Shown here in pieces: positions 25,811-37,923 of a DNA stretch of 64,000 nucleotides. Position 1 is the first letter of the stretch. Each line of letters begins with the position of its first letter. The notes below the pieces were generated by a model. The model had not been told where the DNA came from. It saw only the letters and a list, made by a program, of their open reading frames with translations, and did not search any database. The position numbers and the translations under genes are program-made. Source of the stretch: Edolisoma coerulescens (Eukaryota; Chordata; Aves; Passeriformes; Campephagidae); NCBI GenBank assembly GCA_013397115.1, contig VWZW01002677.1, forward strand, positions 434,001-498,000, written 5' to 3'.

Positions 25811-25839
25811 CTAGTAAGTGCTTACTTACTAGTAAGTAA
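25811..25839. repeat. Nested short palindromes (18 bp perfect)
   Basis: Positions 25,822-25,839 read TTACTTACTAGTAAGTAA, a perfect 18-base palindrome. The left-hand CTAGTAAGT at 25,811-25,819 also pairs with ACTTACTAG at 25,824-25,832, so two alternative hairpins share an arm. The motif ACTAGTAAGT thus occurs twice in about 30 bases. Confidence 0.9.
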
Positions 25840-26029
25840 AGGCATAAAGAAGGGTTGTTTATTGATGTGCTGCTGCTCCTGTATTGGCTGCTACAAAAAT
25901 TAGAGGTATTTCAGCTTTTGAGTTAAAGCAAAAAGAAAAATAACAAAGCAATCCTCCCACAACCAAAATATAACCTGAACCCTGTCAGCACACAGCTCTG
26001 CTGTCCCCAAATGCTGCTGTTCAGAGAGA

Positions 26030-26340
26030 TTTGCGAGTGCCTTTAGAAATCTGTGTTATTGCTTAAGTTTTAATTTATATTCATTATAATTTTTATCTGG
26101 GCAGAGTTTAGCCTAGCACTGTAAATGTTATTAGCTGCTGGCTTTAATTGTCAGGATTTGTACAAAAATGTTGCTGTTTCGCTAATTAAACTGTCCAAGT
26201 GCACAGTATCAGGCCTTGGGCACTTCTGCTAATTGCACTGAGCTTTCTACCTGTTAGTTTATTTGGATAAGTATTATCAAAAGGCTTTGATAATTAGCAA
26301 CTGTTCATGAAATGTGCTTGTCATCTGTCACTATCCTCTC
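26030..26340. promoter_or_regulatory. Candidate conserved non-coding element (AT-rich, homeodomain-type sites)
   Basis: AT-rich, apparently repeat-free sequence with several homeodomain cores (TAATTA at 26,183-26,188 and 26,291-26,296, CTAATTGC near 26,229) and an NKX2-like CAAGTG at 26,196-26,201. This texture is typical of deeply conserved vertebrate enhancers. No alignment was possible, so conservation and function are inference. Confidence 0.35.
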
Positions 26341-29300
26341 AGACTGCGTGTTTTCTGACCAGGAGGTTGAAGTGTTATTCCCTATAACGGCATATTAACG
26401 TGCCAAGCAGGGCAACTGAAAGAGGGAAAAATGAAGCTGAAGATTTTGATACTCTAGAAGTAAAGCAGAACCATGGCATAACCAGAGCACTGGGCTGGCT
26501 CTGGGTGGGAACATTTTCAGATCTCAGCTCTCCAGCTGGGCCCTTATGTGATGTATGGATCACTTTGGTTCTGTGTAAGAAAAATCAAGGTAATTTCACT
26601 TCTTTGCTTTGTTCAGTGGTGCAGAACCAAGGTCTTAAGGGCAGCGTGTTGTTTCTGAGACCTTTGAGCATAGCTCAGAGGTGACAAGAAAGAAAAGCTT
26701 AAACTGAGACCAAGAAAGATAGTAGAGTGCGATGCTGGGGTGTAACGTATGGTTGCAGATTGCTACTCTCAACTCTGAGGCCATATATTTGTTTTACTGT
26801 GCAATGAGGTTAAAATCTTCAGACTGCACTGGAATGCAGGTACAATCCTACACCGAGGTGTCTGCACCCCTGTTGTGTGATCACAACATTCTGTATACAC
26901 AGTGTTTGATGCGAAATGCACTTCCTGTAGTGCAGATGTGGACTGAGTTTTCTCAGTGCCAGAGATTCTGTGTAAGACTTCTCTAACCTTTTAAACTGTA
27001 TTTTCCTCCTTTTCTAGAGCTTAGTTTACGCAATTTTCAGCTGTATCCTACCGCTAAAATTGCCTTTGGTGTTAATTTTAAATAGATTTAATTCTTGGCT
27101 GTTGAAATCTGAACAGTAAATGCACATAATCTGGCATAGTAGTTTTCTTTGGCTCTGCATCTTAAATACCTTCACACAGATGAGGAAATAAGTTTATACT
27201 TTGTTTGACAAAACAAGCTCAGTGATGATGGATGAAGAAACTTTTCCTGCCTGGTTCCTTCTGATCCGTGTGTGCCTTTTCTTCTTCCCGACACTACGAG
27301 TGTTGAAGGCTTCCTTGACTGATGGGTTCATTCAGGACATCTTGTAGATAGGTAGAGAAGATAACTATTGTCTTAACAAATGATGGTGGTTGATGTGAAT
27401 CAAAAAGATGAATGCATCGCTAAAAATGACATCTCAGATCTTGAAACATGGAGTTTTCTGGGCTGTAAATAGTGTCTATTTAATCCAAAAAAAAAAAAAA
27501 GAAAGGAAAGCTGAACCTTAGTAATCATTCTTTCTTCACCAGCAATCGGTCTGTCCTGGGATATTTTTATAATCCTACCAATTGATCTTCTGAAGAGCTG
27601 TTGTGTTTGAAATAATTATTTCAAAGAAAGACGGAAGAAAAAGCGAGATCGTCTTTGCACAAGAGCTTTTTTCGTCACCTAAATATATTCATTGTAGAAA
27701 CATCTCCCTCAAAAGAGGTAAAGATCATTCCCAGCATCCTGGGCTGCTGTTTTTCTACTCCATCTGCCAGAAGTTTTGCAGCTGGCACAATTCATTAACT
27801 CTGTTCAACTTGTGTTCTCTCAAACCAGCAATGAATTTGATAATCAGCGTGCTGGGCTTTAAACATACGGTTTTCTTTTTATTCTGAGCTGCTCACCGAG
27901 GAACTCAACGGCTTTTTCCAGGGCTTTCTCTGGAGAGCCACAGCCGCATATGGATGGTGTGATGGAATCTCGATCTCCTTGGTAGGAAACGGGTTAGTGC
28001 TGGTGGTGGAGCTCGTTGGAATATGGCTCAGTGTTTAGCCATTATTATGAACATCAGCACAATATCTCTGCTTGTCCCCCATGCTGCAGGGCCACCAGGA
28101 AAGTCAGCATGAGCAACAGTGCTCTGTTTCTGCAGACTCTTGAGTCATGAGAAGCCTCTTAACATCTGGAAAGCTGATACAGGGAGGTACTGGCCCTAAG
28201 TGGTGGTAGAAGGAGGTGGTGCTGTGCTTGAGACACCTTCTAAGCAATGAATTTGAGTGTCCCAGCTCTGTTCTTGGCTACTCAGTTTGAATTTTGTTGG
28301 TCAAGTAGCGCTAAGAAGGGACCAGTGCTACAGCCTTCTTGAAGGGAAAACCCTACACTTGCCAAGACAGCCCAGAGCAGACTGGGAAAGAGATCAAAAG
28401 GAGGGAAGAATTTGTAACAGGGAACACAGGGGTGCAGGGATGAGGAAGAGTTACAGGGACAGTGGGATCAGGAAGAGGGAAACTTGGAAGTCCAAGGAGA
28501 AGGAAGCATTGCTAGGGAAAAGCCTGTATAAATTTTCATGGATGCAAGTGTGGATTTGTATAAACAGGAAAATATAGGCAGTTACGACTATTCCCATGGC
28601 ACTTTATACCATGTTACAACCTTCAAAAGCTTACTGCCTGCCTGTTCTTACTCTTCTGAAAGTTAACTGTTTTCTGACAAAGCTCTTTACATACATAATT
28701 CATGTCAGTCCAGGATTCTGTGCTTCTTTTACTCTTGGAGATCTTACTGGAACACTCCAGGGACATCCATTTATCAGGTCCAAAACAAAGCTTTGGTTTT
28801 CCCTCTCCTCCTTGACAAAAAGCTATCAGTATGTGCCAGTGTTCAGAATCTGATGTGCTCGGGACCCCGTTGTTCTGTCACATTACTGAGAGCTTTCAGT
28901 GAGTGACAAACGGCCGCCACCTTCATCTCCACACGTGTGTGGTATTAACAGCAGATCTGGCGACCCTCACATCTTCTTTCAGTGTGTCTCTCTAGAACTG
29001 AAGCAATACACACAATTTTTCTGGAAGAGATAACAGATGGGTGACTCAATGGAGAAATCCACCCACTCCCTTGACTACCCTGTACAAATATTTCTATAGC
29101 TGCTGGTAAATTCACATAGGCTGATGAACTGAGAGCAGTGTGTCAGGACAGGAGCCTGATCCAGTGGTTTAAGCATTCTCCAAATGCTTCTGTCTGAGCA
29201 AAGCCAAAGACAAACCCAGTGCCCCTCTTGGTGCTTGCCGTGACCTGGCACACCTGGCACATTCCTGGCTGCTGGAGGCAACCTGAGCAGTTCGAGTGCC

Positions 29301-31483
29301 GTTTTATGACACTTCCTTTGTCTTGTGAAGGAAATGACATCTGACCCTTTCTCGGTAACAAAAATCCCCTCCTGAACTCCAGGGATTCACTGAAATTGCT
29401 GGCAGGTTTTCATGAGGCTGAAATGCTTGGAGAGCGGAAGCTGGTGGTGGTGTGGCTGCGGTCCCGGCTGGGCTCCCCACTAACGTCCATCATGACACTT
29501 GGGTTGAGGCCCAGAGAGAGACACTGATGGAGGGCAGGGAGGGAGCAAAGTTCCCAGCTCTTTTTCTGCAGGTATTTTGCAGCAGGATCAGTTGGATTTC
29601 TTTTTGTATTATGAGATTTTGGGTGTGTAGGAGAGACTTAAAGGGATGGTGATGCTCATAGGCGACTCTGCTGCTTGTTCCAGCAGTCAGAGCTGAGCTA
29701 AGGGACTTGGTGTGGCAAGGGGACAAAGACACTGAGTGGATGTGCAGTCTAGCCCAGTGTGTGAAGGCAGGGAGGGGAACTGTGGTGGTGCCTAATGGAT
29801 TGTCCTTCAGAAATGCAGCGTTTGCCTCTGGGAATGACGCACTTGCACAGCTGAGCCAGGAGTGCTTGAAGTGAATTAGGCTGTATAATTTCAGGTTGCC
29901 TTTGAGTCAAAAAAAGTTTTTGGAAATTCATTCTTTATTGATGTGTTTTCTTTTGCTTCAGAGAAAGAAAAGGAAATTTCCTGCAAGATGGAAAAAAAAA
30001 TAAACCACTTTCCATCTTGCTTGTAAAAAGTGCCTCAAGATTTTTATGAATTCTTTGTTAGAGATTGCCAACAAAGTTAATTGGAAGACTGGACAAAAAC
30101 CCAGATTTTTTTTTTTTTTGCTTTATGTGAATTCTTGCCTGTGCTTTGCCTAAGAGCACTCAGTGCCTGCACTATTGAACGTGTCCATGTGCAAAATGAA
30201 AATGGATTGCTGCTGGAAAGTTAAAGAAAAAAGAAACGAAAACTAACCTTGAATTGCTCAAAATAATTCTTGCATTATATCTCGTTGGCTTAAGGCTGAC
30301 AGTACCTCAGATGTACAAAACCACCAATGCAGCCCTTCTTTCTCTGATAAATCGGAGAACTAAGTGAAGAGAAGCTCTTGTTGTGCCCTCAGCCCTGGCT
30401 GGCACTGAACATGCCCAACGTTCTGTGCTTCCCTATTGCTAGTTGGGGTGGCCTTTTCCTGCTGGGGATCTGTTCCGCGCCAGCAATGGGAAGCCCTGGA
30501 GCCTTGAGAACCTCCCATGCCTGTTTGTGCCTGCATCTCCTCACAGCAGAGTGGTAAATTTATGAAACACCTCTGCTGGCAAACCACTGGCTTTTCTTTT
30601 GGTCTGGCTCTCACAGCGCTGGAAGGAGCAATGATCCATGTTGAGAACAAACAGGCGGGAACAGGTTCCAACATGCTTTACTGCATGGGAATGACAATGG
30701 CACAGCAGCTACTATCATTCACTGAGGGCACGGAGGCTGGCTCCATGGAGGGACACCGCTGAGGTGAAATCTGCTCCGTTATTTTCAGTAAGAGATGTGC
30801 AGAGCATAAACAGGTCAGTATCTTCAACATGATCAGCGAAACGGCGCTGGATTAACTCCTGTGTAATGCCCTGCTTTATTTACAGCAGCTCTGGGTGTGT
30901 GCTCGTGTAACAGATGTCCCCACGTTTAACAAGTGTCGCCACCTGCAGCGTGGCCAGTGGCCCCGACCTGCTCATACTGTGGCCGGAGAATCGCGGGTAC
31001 AGCAGTAAATCGGTGTCATTCCTCTGGCTCCTCTCTTGGCTCAGCCCAAGGTTTGTGCAGTTGATGTCATCCTTTGTCAAACAGCTTCCACACTGATAAA
31101 CCAGAGCAAAAATTACTCCTGTCTCCTGCCTGCTGCCTGATTAAGGTTTTTAGGGTCAGGATTCTCTCTTAGTAGATGTCCTGTAACTGCTACATACAGT
31201 CTGGTCTCATTCAAGCCCTTTCAGGGCTCTTTTTGTACCAGCGAGTATGGTCCAGGTTGGTTTGGGGCTGGATGCTACCATTATATCCCAGTCACATTCC
31301 TGAATGGCAGCCAAGGTTCCCTGCCTAGTAAAGAAAATATATAGCAGCAAGTTTTATGACCTACTGAGACTACAGCTAGAATGCAAGGTGGCAAGTCTTT
31401 CTTAAGCTACATTCATTGTCAGCAGAGTGCACTGCATTTTGAAGTAAAAAGGTTGTCAATTTTCCTTATGTGCTGGAAAGCAC
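26341..31483. other. Intergenic, transition to GC-richer sequence, no gene recognised
   Basis: Composition shifts here from AT-rich to mixed and GC-richer. The stretch has an A run at about 27,487-27,500, a purine-rich section around 28,370-28,515 rich in GGGA and AGGAAG words, and a T run at about 30,107-30,119. Open frames are short and overlap on both strands. Nothing is recognisable as a gene. Confidence 0.65.
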
Positions 31484-31655
31484 AGAGAATCAGAGAATAT
31501 CTGAGGTGGAAGGGACCCATCAGGATCACTGAGTCCTACTCCTGGCCTTACACAGGACAGCCCAAAAATCCCGCCGTGTGCCTGAGAGCGTTGTCCAAAT
31601 GCTTGAACTCAGGCTTTGTGCTTTGACCACTTACCTGGGGAGCGTGGAACCTCAC
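31484..31655 (-). mobile_element. CR1 LINE, 3' fragment
   Basis: Read on the + strand this is the reverse complement of an avian CR1 3' end. It starts with a GAATCAGAGAAT copy of the terminal ATTCTATG-type repeat, then GAGGTGGAAGGGACCCATCA, GGATCACTGAGTCCTACTCC, ACAGGACAGCCC, TGCCTGAGAGCGTTGTCCAA and GACCACTTACCTGGGGAGCG. CR1 elements are poly(A)-less LINEs that are nearly always 5'-truncated, as here. The match fades after about 31,650. It is diverged from consensus and cannot encode protein. It is the strongest single sign of a bird or other sauropsid genome. Confidence 0.92.
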
Positions 31656-34600
31656 CTCCCAGAGAGGGTGTTCTGTAGCATGAGGGGACTCTCATCTGCT
31701 GCTGTGAGTGTCACTGCCAGGGCTGACAGCACACTGACTCAGACCTGCAGTTCAGCAGCCAGACCCTGTTAACGTGCCCAGCACAGCCCAAGATGCTCCT
31801 GCTTCCCCCAAGCAGCAATGCTGCTGTTGGGGCCTGGATAGGAGCCTGGGACCCCCATGGGAAAACACATTTGGAGAGAGGGGGAAAAGAGGAGGAGGAC
31901 ACACGGAGGGTGGAGGGCTCAGTATTGCAGTCCAGCAGCCATAGGATTAATGCTCAGCTGCTTTTTGTCTCGCATGAAATACCCAAGAGATGGGAGTTAC
32001 GGGAACCAAGCGGTGACTGAGTGAGTGGTACTGGTGCAGTGAAATCAGTCGTGTCAGTGGTTTTTGAGCACAACTGGAGCCATCAGCTGGGTGCTGGGGA
32101 AGGGGAAGAAACGTGGGTCTGATTGTGCCCCTGGGGATGCTGCCCCGAGCCCTGTGCTGATCTGCAGGGGACAGGGAGGCAGTGGGATGGGCACAGCCTG
32201 CCAGCACAGTGACTTCAGAACATAGGGACACCAGTGCCCATGGGTTGAAAGCCTCGTGGTAGGGCTGGATCCTGCACAGTCTGGGGAGAGCAGATACCAC
32301 TGTCCTCTATTATGGATCTGCTCCTTTACCTCTGGGTTCATGGTTTTGCGACAGCTTGGCCTGGACTGGACACACCACATGAGCTGAAGTGCCTCATTTG
32401 ACATTAATGCCATTGGGTCTTGGAATAACTTCGGCCAGACATTTATCATCTGCATGCTGATTGCTGATATTCACCTCCCTTAGACCCAAGCGAGGTGCAA
32501 GAACCCTGTAATCCTTTTCTCTCAGCACATTAGTGTAAAGCCTCATGAATCGCTATTAAATTTGAGAGAGAACGTGAAGCTAGTTTGCAGCTGCCTTGTT
32601 GATTTTATATTTCCTCTCATTTCAGTGCCTTGCCATGAAGCTGAGAATTAAATGGCTAATAAGGCATCTGCTCCAAGCAGGAGTCTCAAGATTGTGACAA
32701 AAACAGCTTATGTCAGGGTTTGGGTTATTGGTTTTTCTTGCCATCATATAATCATGTTATTAAAATCATTAGGGATACCTGATTAGGGGTAGTGACTGTC
32801 AAAGGCAGCTGAGCTGGCAGAGCAGGTAAGTAGGTGTCTCCTGGACTTAGCTGGGTGCTGGGGCTGTGTCTGGGAGGTGGCTGGAGCTGTGGGGCTGGGC
32901 AGCATCCAGAGGCAGAGGACTGTGGAGGCACAGGGGCCCAGCTGGCTGCTGCTCTCTGCATAGCCTGTGACGGATAAGCTGAAATCCTTGAAGAAATGGA
33001 CTCTGAAAGAAACACGAGTGTGCTCTGTTTTGGGGTGGCAGATGGAAAATGCACTAAAACACCTCTCAGTCTCCATCAGGAAGAGCGGTGCCCAAAGGGA
33101 AAGGAACCCTCTCTGGGAGCAGGAGGCAGGGTCAGGGTCAGACTTACTGTCAAACAGGGAGTTGGCTGTGGGCCTGGGAAGTGGCAGCAGTCCTGTGGCA
33201 TTCCGCACTCATCCGCTAAGGACCCCCGAGCTCTGCACGGGCCTGAGCCCGTCCGCTCACGGGCAGGGGATAGGGCTGAGCCAGCTGGGCTGGGGACAGA
33301 GAGACTTGTTGGCAAAACAGTGCTGATGGGGCTGCTCTGAGCCCTGAGCGCCTGTGCACGGGGACAGGAGTGGGATGGGTCTATCTCAGGAGGAAAGCTC
33401 ACAGGGCATTTTGGAGGGCAGAAGATGCACTGTGTTATTTGACTTGGGTGCAGATAGATACAATTTTTTTTGTTTTAAAAAATACTAAAAATATGTATTG
33501 TCAGACCTGTCATTTCATGTTCCAAGTTCATACTGATTCAATTAATTAAACCTATATCTTGATGGAATGGGTCTTACCCATTGTGACTCAGGCCTTTGTT
33601 GCTGTGATTAGCAATGCCTTGAAGATAAATTATATTTTCAGATGTGCCGGGCATTGTCTCTGTTGTTTCCAGTTAGGAAGTGCTGCTTATTTGCAGGAAT
33701 CACAAAGCCACAGAGACTGCTACAGTGATGGGCCTAGGAAAAAAAAAACCTTTTTCTTATTAATGAAATACTGAGTATTTTCATTAAAATATTAATTTTC
33801 TTTTTTCTTTCCCCTTAATGTAAATTTGTTCTAGGCCAATAACACACATTTTTAAAGATGAGGTGCAGGCACTGATGCACCAAACTGCCATTGCAGGCCG
33901 AATGGACCTTGGCTCGTGGCTGTCAGAAATGGGGATGCTTTGGCTTTCTGTGTTAGAAAAACGGTTAGCAACAGAGCAGCGATCATATGTGAAACACAGC
34001 TGGTTCTATTCTGCATGGTGGGTAGTTTTGTACAAAGACCTGTCTGCTGGGGACTTCCAAAAGTGGATGTTCCTTATCATGTTTGACTCTCTTCCCAATG
34101 TCTCAGCTGCGGTACCCAGAGATGCAGAGATGTCCCTGCTGCTGCAGAGGCCATGCAGACAAAGAGCTTCACTGTCATTCTAGTGATTAAACCTTCATTA
34201 AAGTTCACCTTTACCATCTTCAGTCCCTACATTTTTCAGTACTGTTATAATTAACTTTTAAATGAAGACTTATCTCTAATAAGCAACTGTTTTTGCTGGG
34301 TCTGGCTGAATTGGAATCAAATTGAAGCATATGGATATTTTTATTCTTTGCTTTCCCACCTTCTCGGGCTTAGCAGGCAGGCTCATCTCAAGTGTAATAT
34401 CACCAGTTTCAGGGATTAATTAGACCCACATTTTGTGGTATAGTTAAAATACTATTTTAAAAAAACCGTCTGCAAGAGATTTTCAGCTCTGCTCTAAACC
34501 TCTAGCACTGTGTGAATGAGAGAGACAGATTTGTACCAGCAAAGACAATTTTGACTGATGGATTGGTGTGATTTGACACTTACTTGTTTTGGGGTTTTTT

Positions 34601-37600
34601 TTTCCCCTGTAGATGAAATTCAGTGATAAAATTGGGATTTGCTGTGTTAGAAATCATTCCAAGGCACAATCTTAGCCTCTGCTTTTGAATTTTTCGCATA
34701 AACACCAAAAGGAGGAGATTGGTGGTGACTGATTTTGGGGAGGACTTGCCTGCCTTCTGGGTCCTGCAGAAGGGTTCAATCCCTTCTGCCCTCTAAGTTC
34801 CTACTCCTCCTTCTCCCCTCTAGTAGCTACCACAGACTGATGTAAGTGCTGTCCAGCCTTGGGTGCATTATCCAGATACACTTCACTCCTATAAAATGCT
34901 CAGGTTGGAAAGAACGGTGTGCTTGTTCTCTCTCAGCTACTCAAACACTCCTGCCTCTGTTTGCTGCACGCTCCAACTCTTCCAACTCCCCTGAAAGAGG
35001 GGCTTTTCTTCCCCCTCTCCTTGGAAAGGGAGAGCTACTAAAGTTTATAGAATTGTTTCCAGGATGTAGGACATTGTAGGATCATTTCCAGCACACTTCA
35101 GAGCAGGGGCTTCAGGTGAATTTGTCTGGCTCAAGCACCTCGGCATCAGCACCAGGCTGAGAACTTCTGCATGCAGGGCTGTCCTCCCTTCATCTTCACT
35201 TGAGACAGTCCTGCCTGACCCTCAAATGCTGCTTATGCAAATCCTCCTTTGCATAGCTAATGGCTGTTTATTGATGCTAACCTGACCAAAATACATCATT
35301 GCTTATTAAAACTGCATTGCCTTCCCCTGGCCTTGAATTTATCCTTGAAGTCTAACTTAAAAAGATGTTAAGAGTCCCTGAGTGACTGTTGTCTTGGCTC
35401 ATGTTTTTCAAAGTGGCTACAAAGAGTTTTCCCGGTGACCTGACAGTACTGTGCAAGCTGCTTTGGCTGGTTTTTCACTCTGGATCTCCCAGTTTTACCC
35501 ATGTGAACATGTTGCCATGTTTTTCAGGCTGCTGTTAACTCCACCAGACCAGTGGCTACCTGCGTGTTCTCAGTCAAGAGTCTTCGTGCCGCAGTTGTGT
35601 TCTGGGACATGGAGGCAGGTACCGCACGTCCAAGACAGGTGCTCGCTTCGCTTCCATTTTAAACATGTAATTCTGCCTTCAGCAAGATTGGTCGTCATCC
35701 CTTCCCCTTTGCTCCCATCAAGTTAGTGTTAAACACCTTCGCATCTTGTCCCTTTTGGTTTTAACATGCTCAGATTAACAATGACCGTGTTCAGCGGGTA
35801 GGAAAGAATATATCTATTCCACTTGACTTTGCTAGTGCTGTTCAGGTCAATGGGAAGAAATTTTTCTGGTGATAAAGGGAAAGGCCATTTAAAAATAAAG
35901 CTGTGACAGCCTGTGCTGCTAGCACATGAACTGAAAGGAAGAGTTCATTTTGGGAATGTTACCTCTCCTCCTAAAATACTTCACTATCTGTTTCTAGTCA
36001 CATCAGGTACGGGTTTCGCCCCTCCAAGCCTCAGAGAGTAGGATGATGTCGATGGCCGAGAAGAAGAGCAATGGAGAGGCTCTAAAGATCAGGAGAACTC
36101 AGCTTCCAGCTCTGCCACAAAATCCTGGGCTGATACTTCAGTTTGGAGGAGTCTTGTGTTCTGCAGGCAATGGCTCCAGGCAGGGAACATCTGGCTCAGG
36201 GGAACACAAAGACTCCCAGAGCTGACCCTGCTGTGTGGGCAGCCAGGATAAGTCTGGGGCTGCAAAGGCTACAGGACACCTGTGGTGGGGCAAAGAGCTG
36301 AGCTGCTTTACCCTGGTAAAGATGTAGCTTGTTCTTCTACTGCCATAAAGACAGGTGACAGAAGATCTCCTCACAGAGTTTGGGATTCCTTCCTTGCTGC
36401 TCGTTGTAGACATTTCTCTTTCCTCTTCCCCTCCCCACACTTGTATTTTTGTGGGGTAGGATGTTAAATTATGGAGAAGGAAATCATGATGTGGCCGAAC
36501 CAGGAGCAGCGACATCAGGACAAAGCTCCCGCAGAGGGCTAAAACCAGTGCAATGCTGCCTGCTGGCCTTATGAGAACATCCTGACAACATCAGGTGAGG
36601 GGAGAGAATGGAGTGGGATGTGAAATCCACGCCAGGCATGGCCAAGAACCAGAGATGGGGCTGGCTTGAACTGGGACAAAATGCTCTGTGACTGTCTTGG
36701 GCAGGTAAAATCAGGAGCCCTCTGCTTCACTGCATCCCTGTGATCTGCCCTCAGGTGTTCTGGGGAAGAGAGGAGGAGGAGAAGCACAATTCAACCCTGC
36801 TCAATATCGCAGGTAAAATGATGAAATGCCCGTCAGGAACACTTGTCCCGGTGTCAGGCTCAGGAGAGCAGCTGGATGCTGCAGTCTGCTGTCATGCTGG
36901 GATAGGGACCGATTCCACTCCCTGCTGCACTGGAGAGTTGTTTGCTCAGGCTCTGCAAGGTGGTGATTGCTGGAGCTCTGGGGTGTTGCAGCAGCTTGTA
37001 AAGGTCAAGACGAAACCTCTCAGCCCTGTGTTTGGTTTGCTTGTCGCTACGTGAGCTGCCAGGGCTGCCCTGCAGCACGGGGGCCTCTGTGTAACTCCCA
37101 AGGTGATGTCCTGGCTGTGTGTGGGAGCTGCATTGCTGTTTGACAGGGCAGAGGCTGAGACTTTTCTTTCAGAGGCACAAAACCCAGCTCTTAAAAACCC
37201 ACACAGTCATCCCAAATTCCTACTAAGCCCATAAAGCAAGACTAGGAGAACCCCCAACACAACTGACCTATACGGTTAAGCTCCACTTTTGCCTCGCTGC
37301 CAGTGCTCAAGTTTAGCACATTAGTTTCCTGCAGCTCCACGCCTGTTGCTCACATTGGGAGCAGAGATGTTGCAGTATCTGGAAGATGTTCAGGATAACT
37401 GAGGATAGAAGAAGATACTTCAGTATGGGGCCAGCTAAGAGTCCTAGAGTCGTCACACAATTAAATGAGACTTGTACCTTAAGCACCTGAAAGTCTCATC
37501 AAACGGAACCTGCTCACAAAGGATTTGCAGTTTATGATGAAGTCTCTGAATGTAGCCCTTAGACTTTTGGGGATCAGCCTGATAGCCCACTCTAAGGATG

Positions 37601-37877
37601 TCTCAACGACATGTCACATACCAGCTTTACTCACTGCATTACAGTAACATTCAACAGGATTTAAATTAGCTTCAGCACTCTAATCGTGTTGCTTCTATAA
37701 CAGCAGCAAGATAACTCCCAGGCGTTGGTTATGTAGCCTCTGAGGGAAAGAGATTTCAGATGTGTTCAGCAGAAATGCACCGTGTGAGCCATGGTTATAA
37801 TTTCATTAACAGGATGCTACTCGGCTCCTACTGGGAGTTGGAGGAGATTAGCATTATAATGGGGATCAGGCGCCTTT
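31656..37877. other. Intergenic, no gene recognised
   Basis: Alternates between GC-rich stretches (about 31.7-33.4 kb and 36.0-37.1 kb) and AT-rich ones (33.4-34.7 kb). Overlapping frames at 32,054-33,402 on both strands have no recognisable domain. Parts of 32,560-32,670 and 33,540-33,720 look like low-divergence unique sequence and could be conserved elements, but this cannot be tested here. Confidence 0.6.
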
Positions 37878-37923
37878 CCTTGTGTTCACACCAATCTCCT
37901 CCTTGTGTTCACACCGCTCTCCA
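37878..37923. repeat. Tandem duplication of a 23-bp unit
   Basis: Two adjacent copies of a 23-base unit beginning CCTTGTGTTCACACC (37,878-37,900 and 37,901-37,923) differ at three positions. It is a small local duplication with no evident function. Confidence 0.9.
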
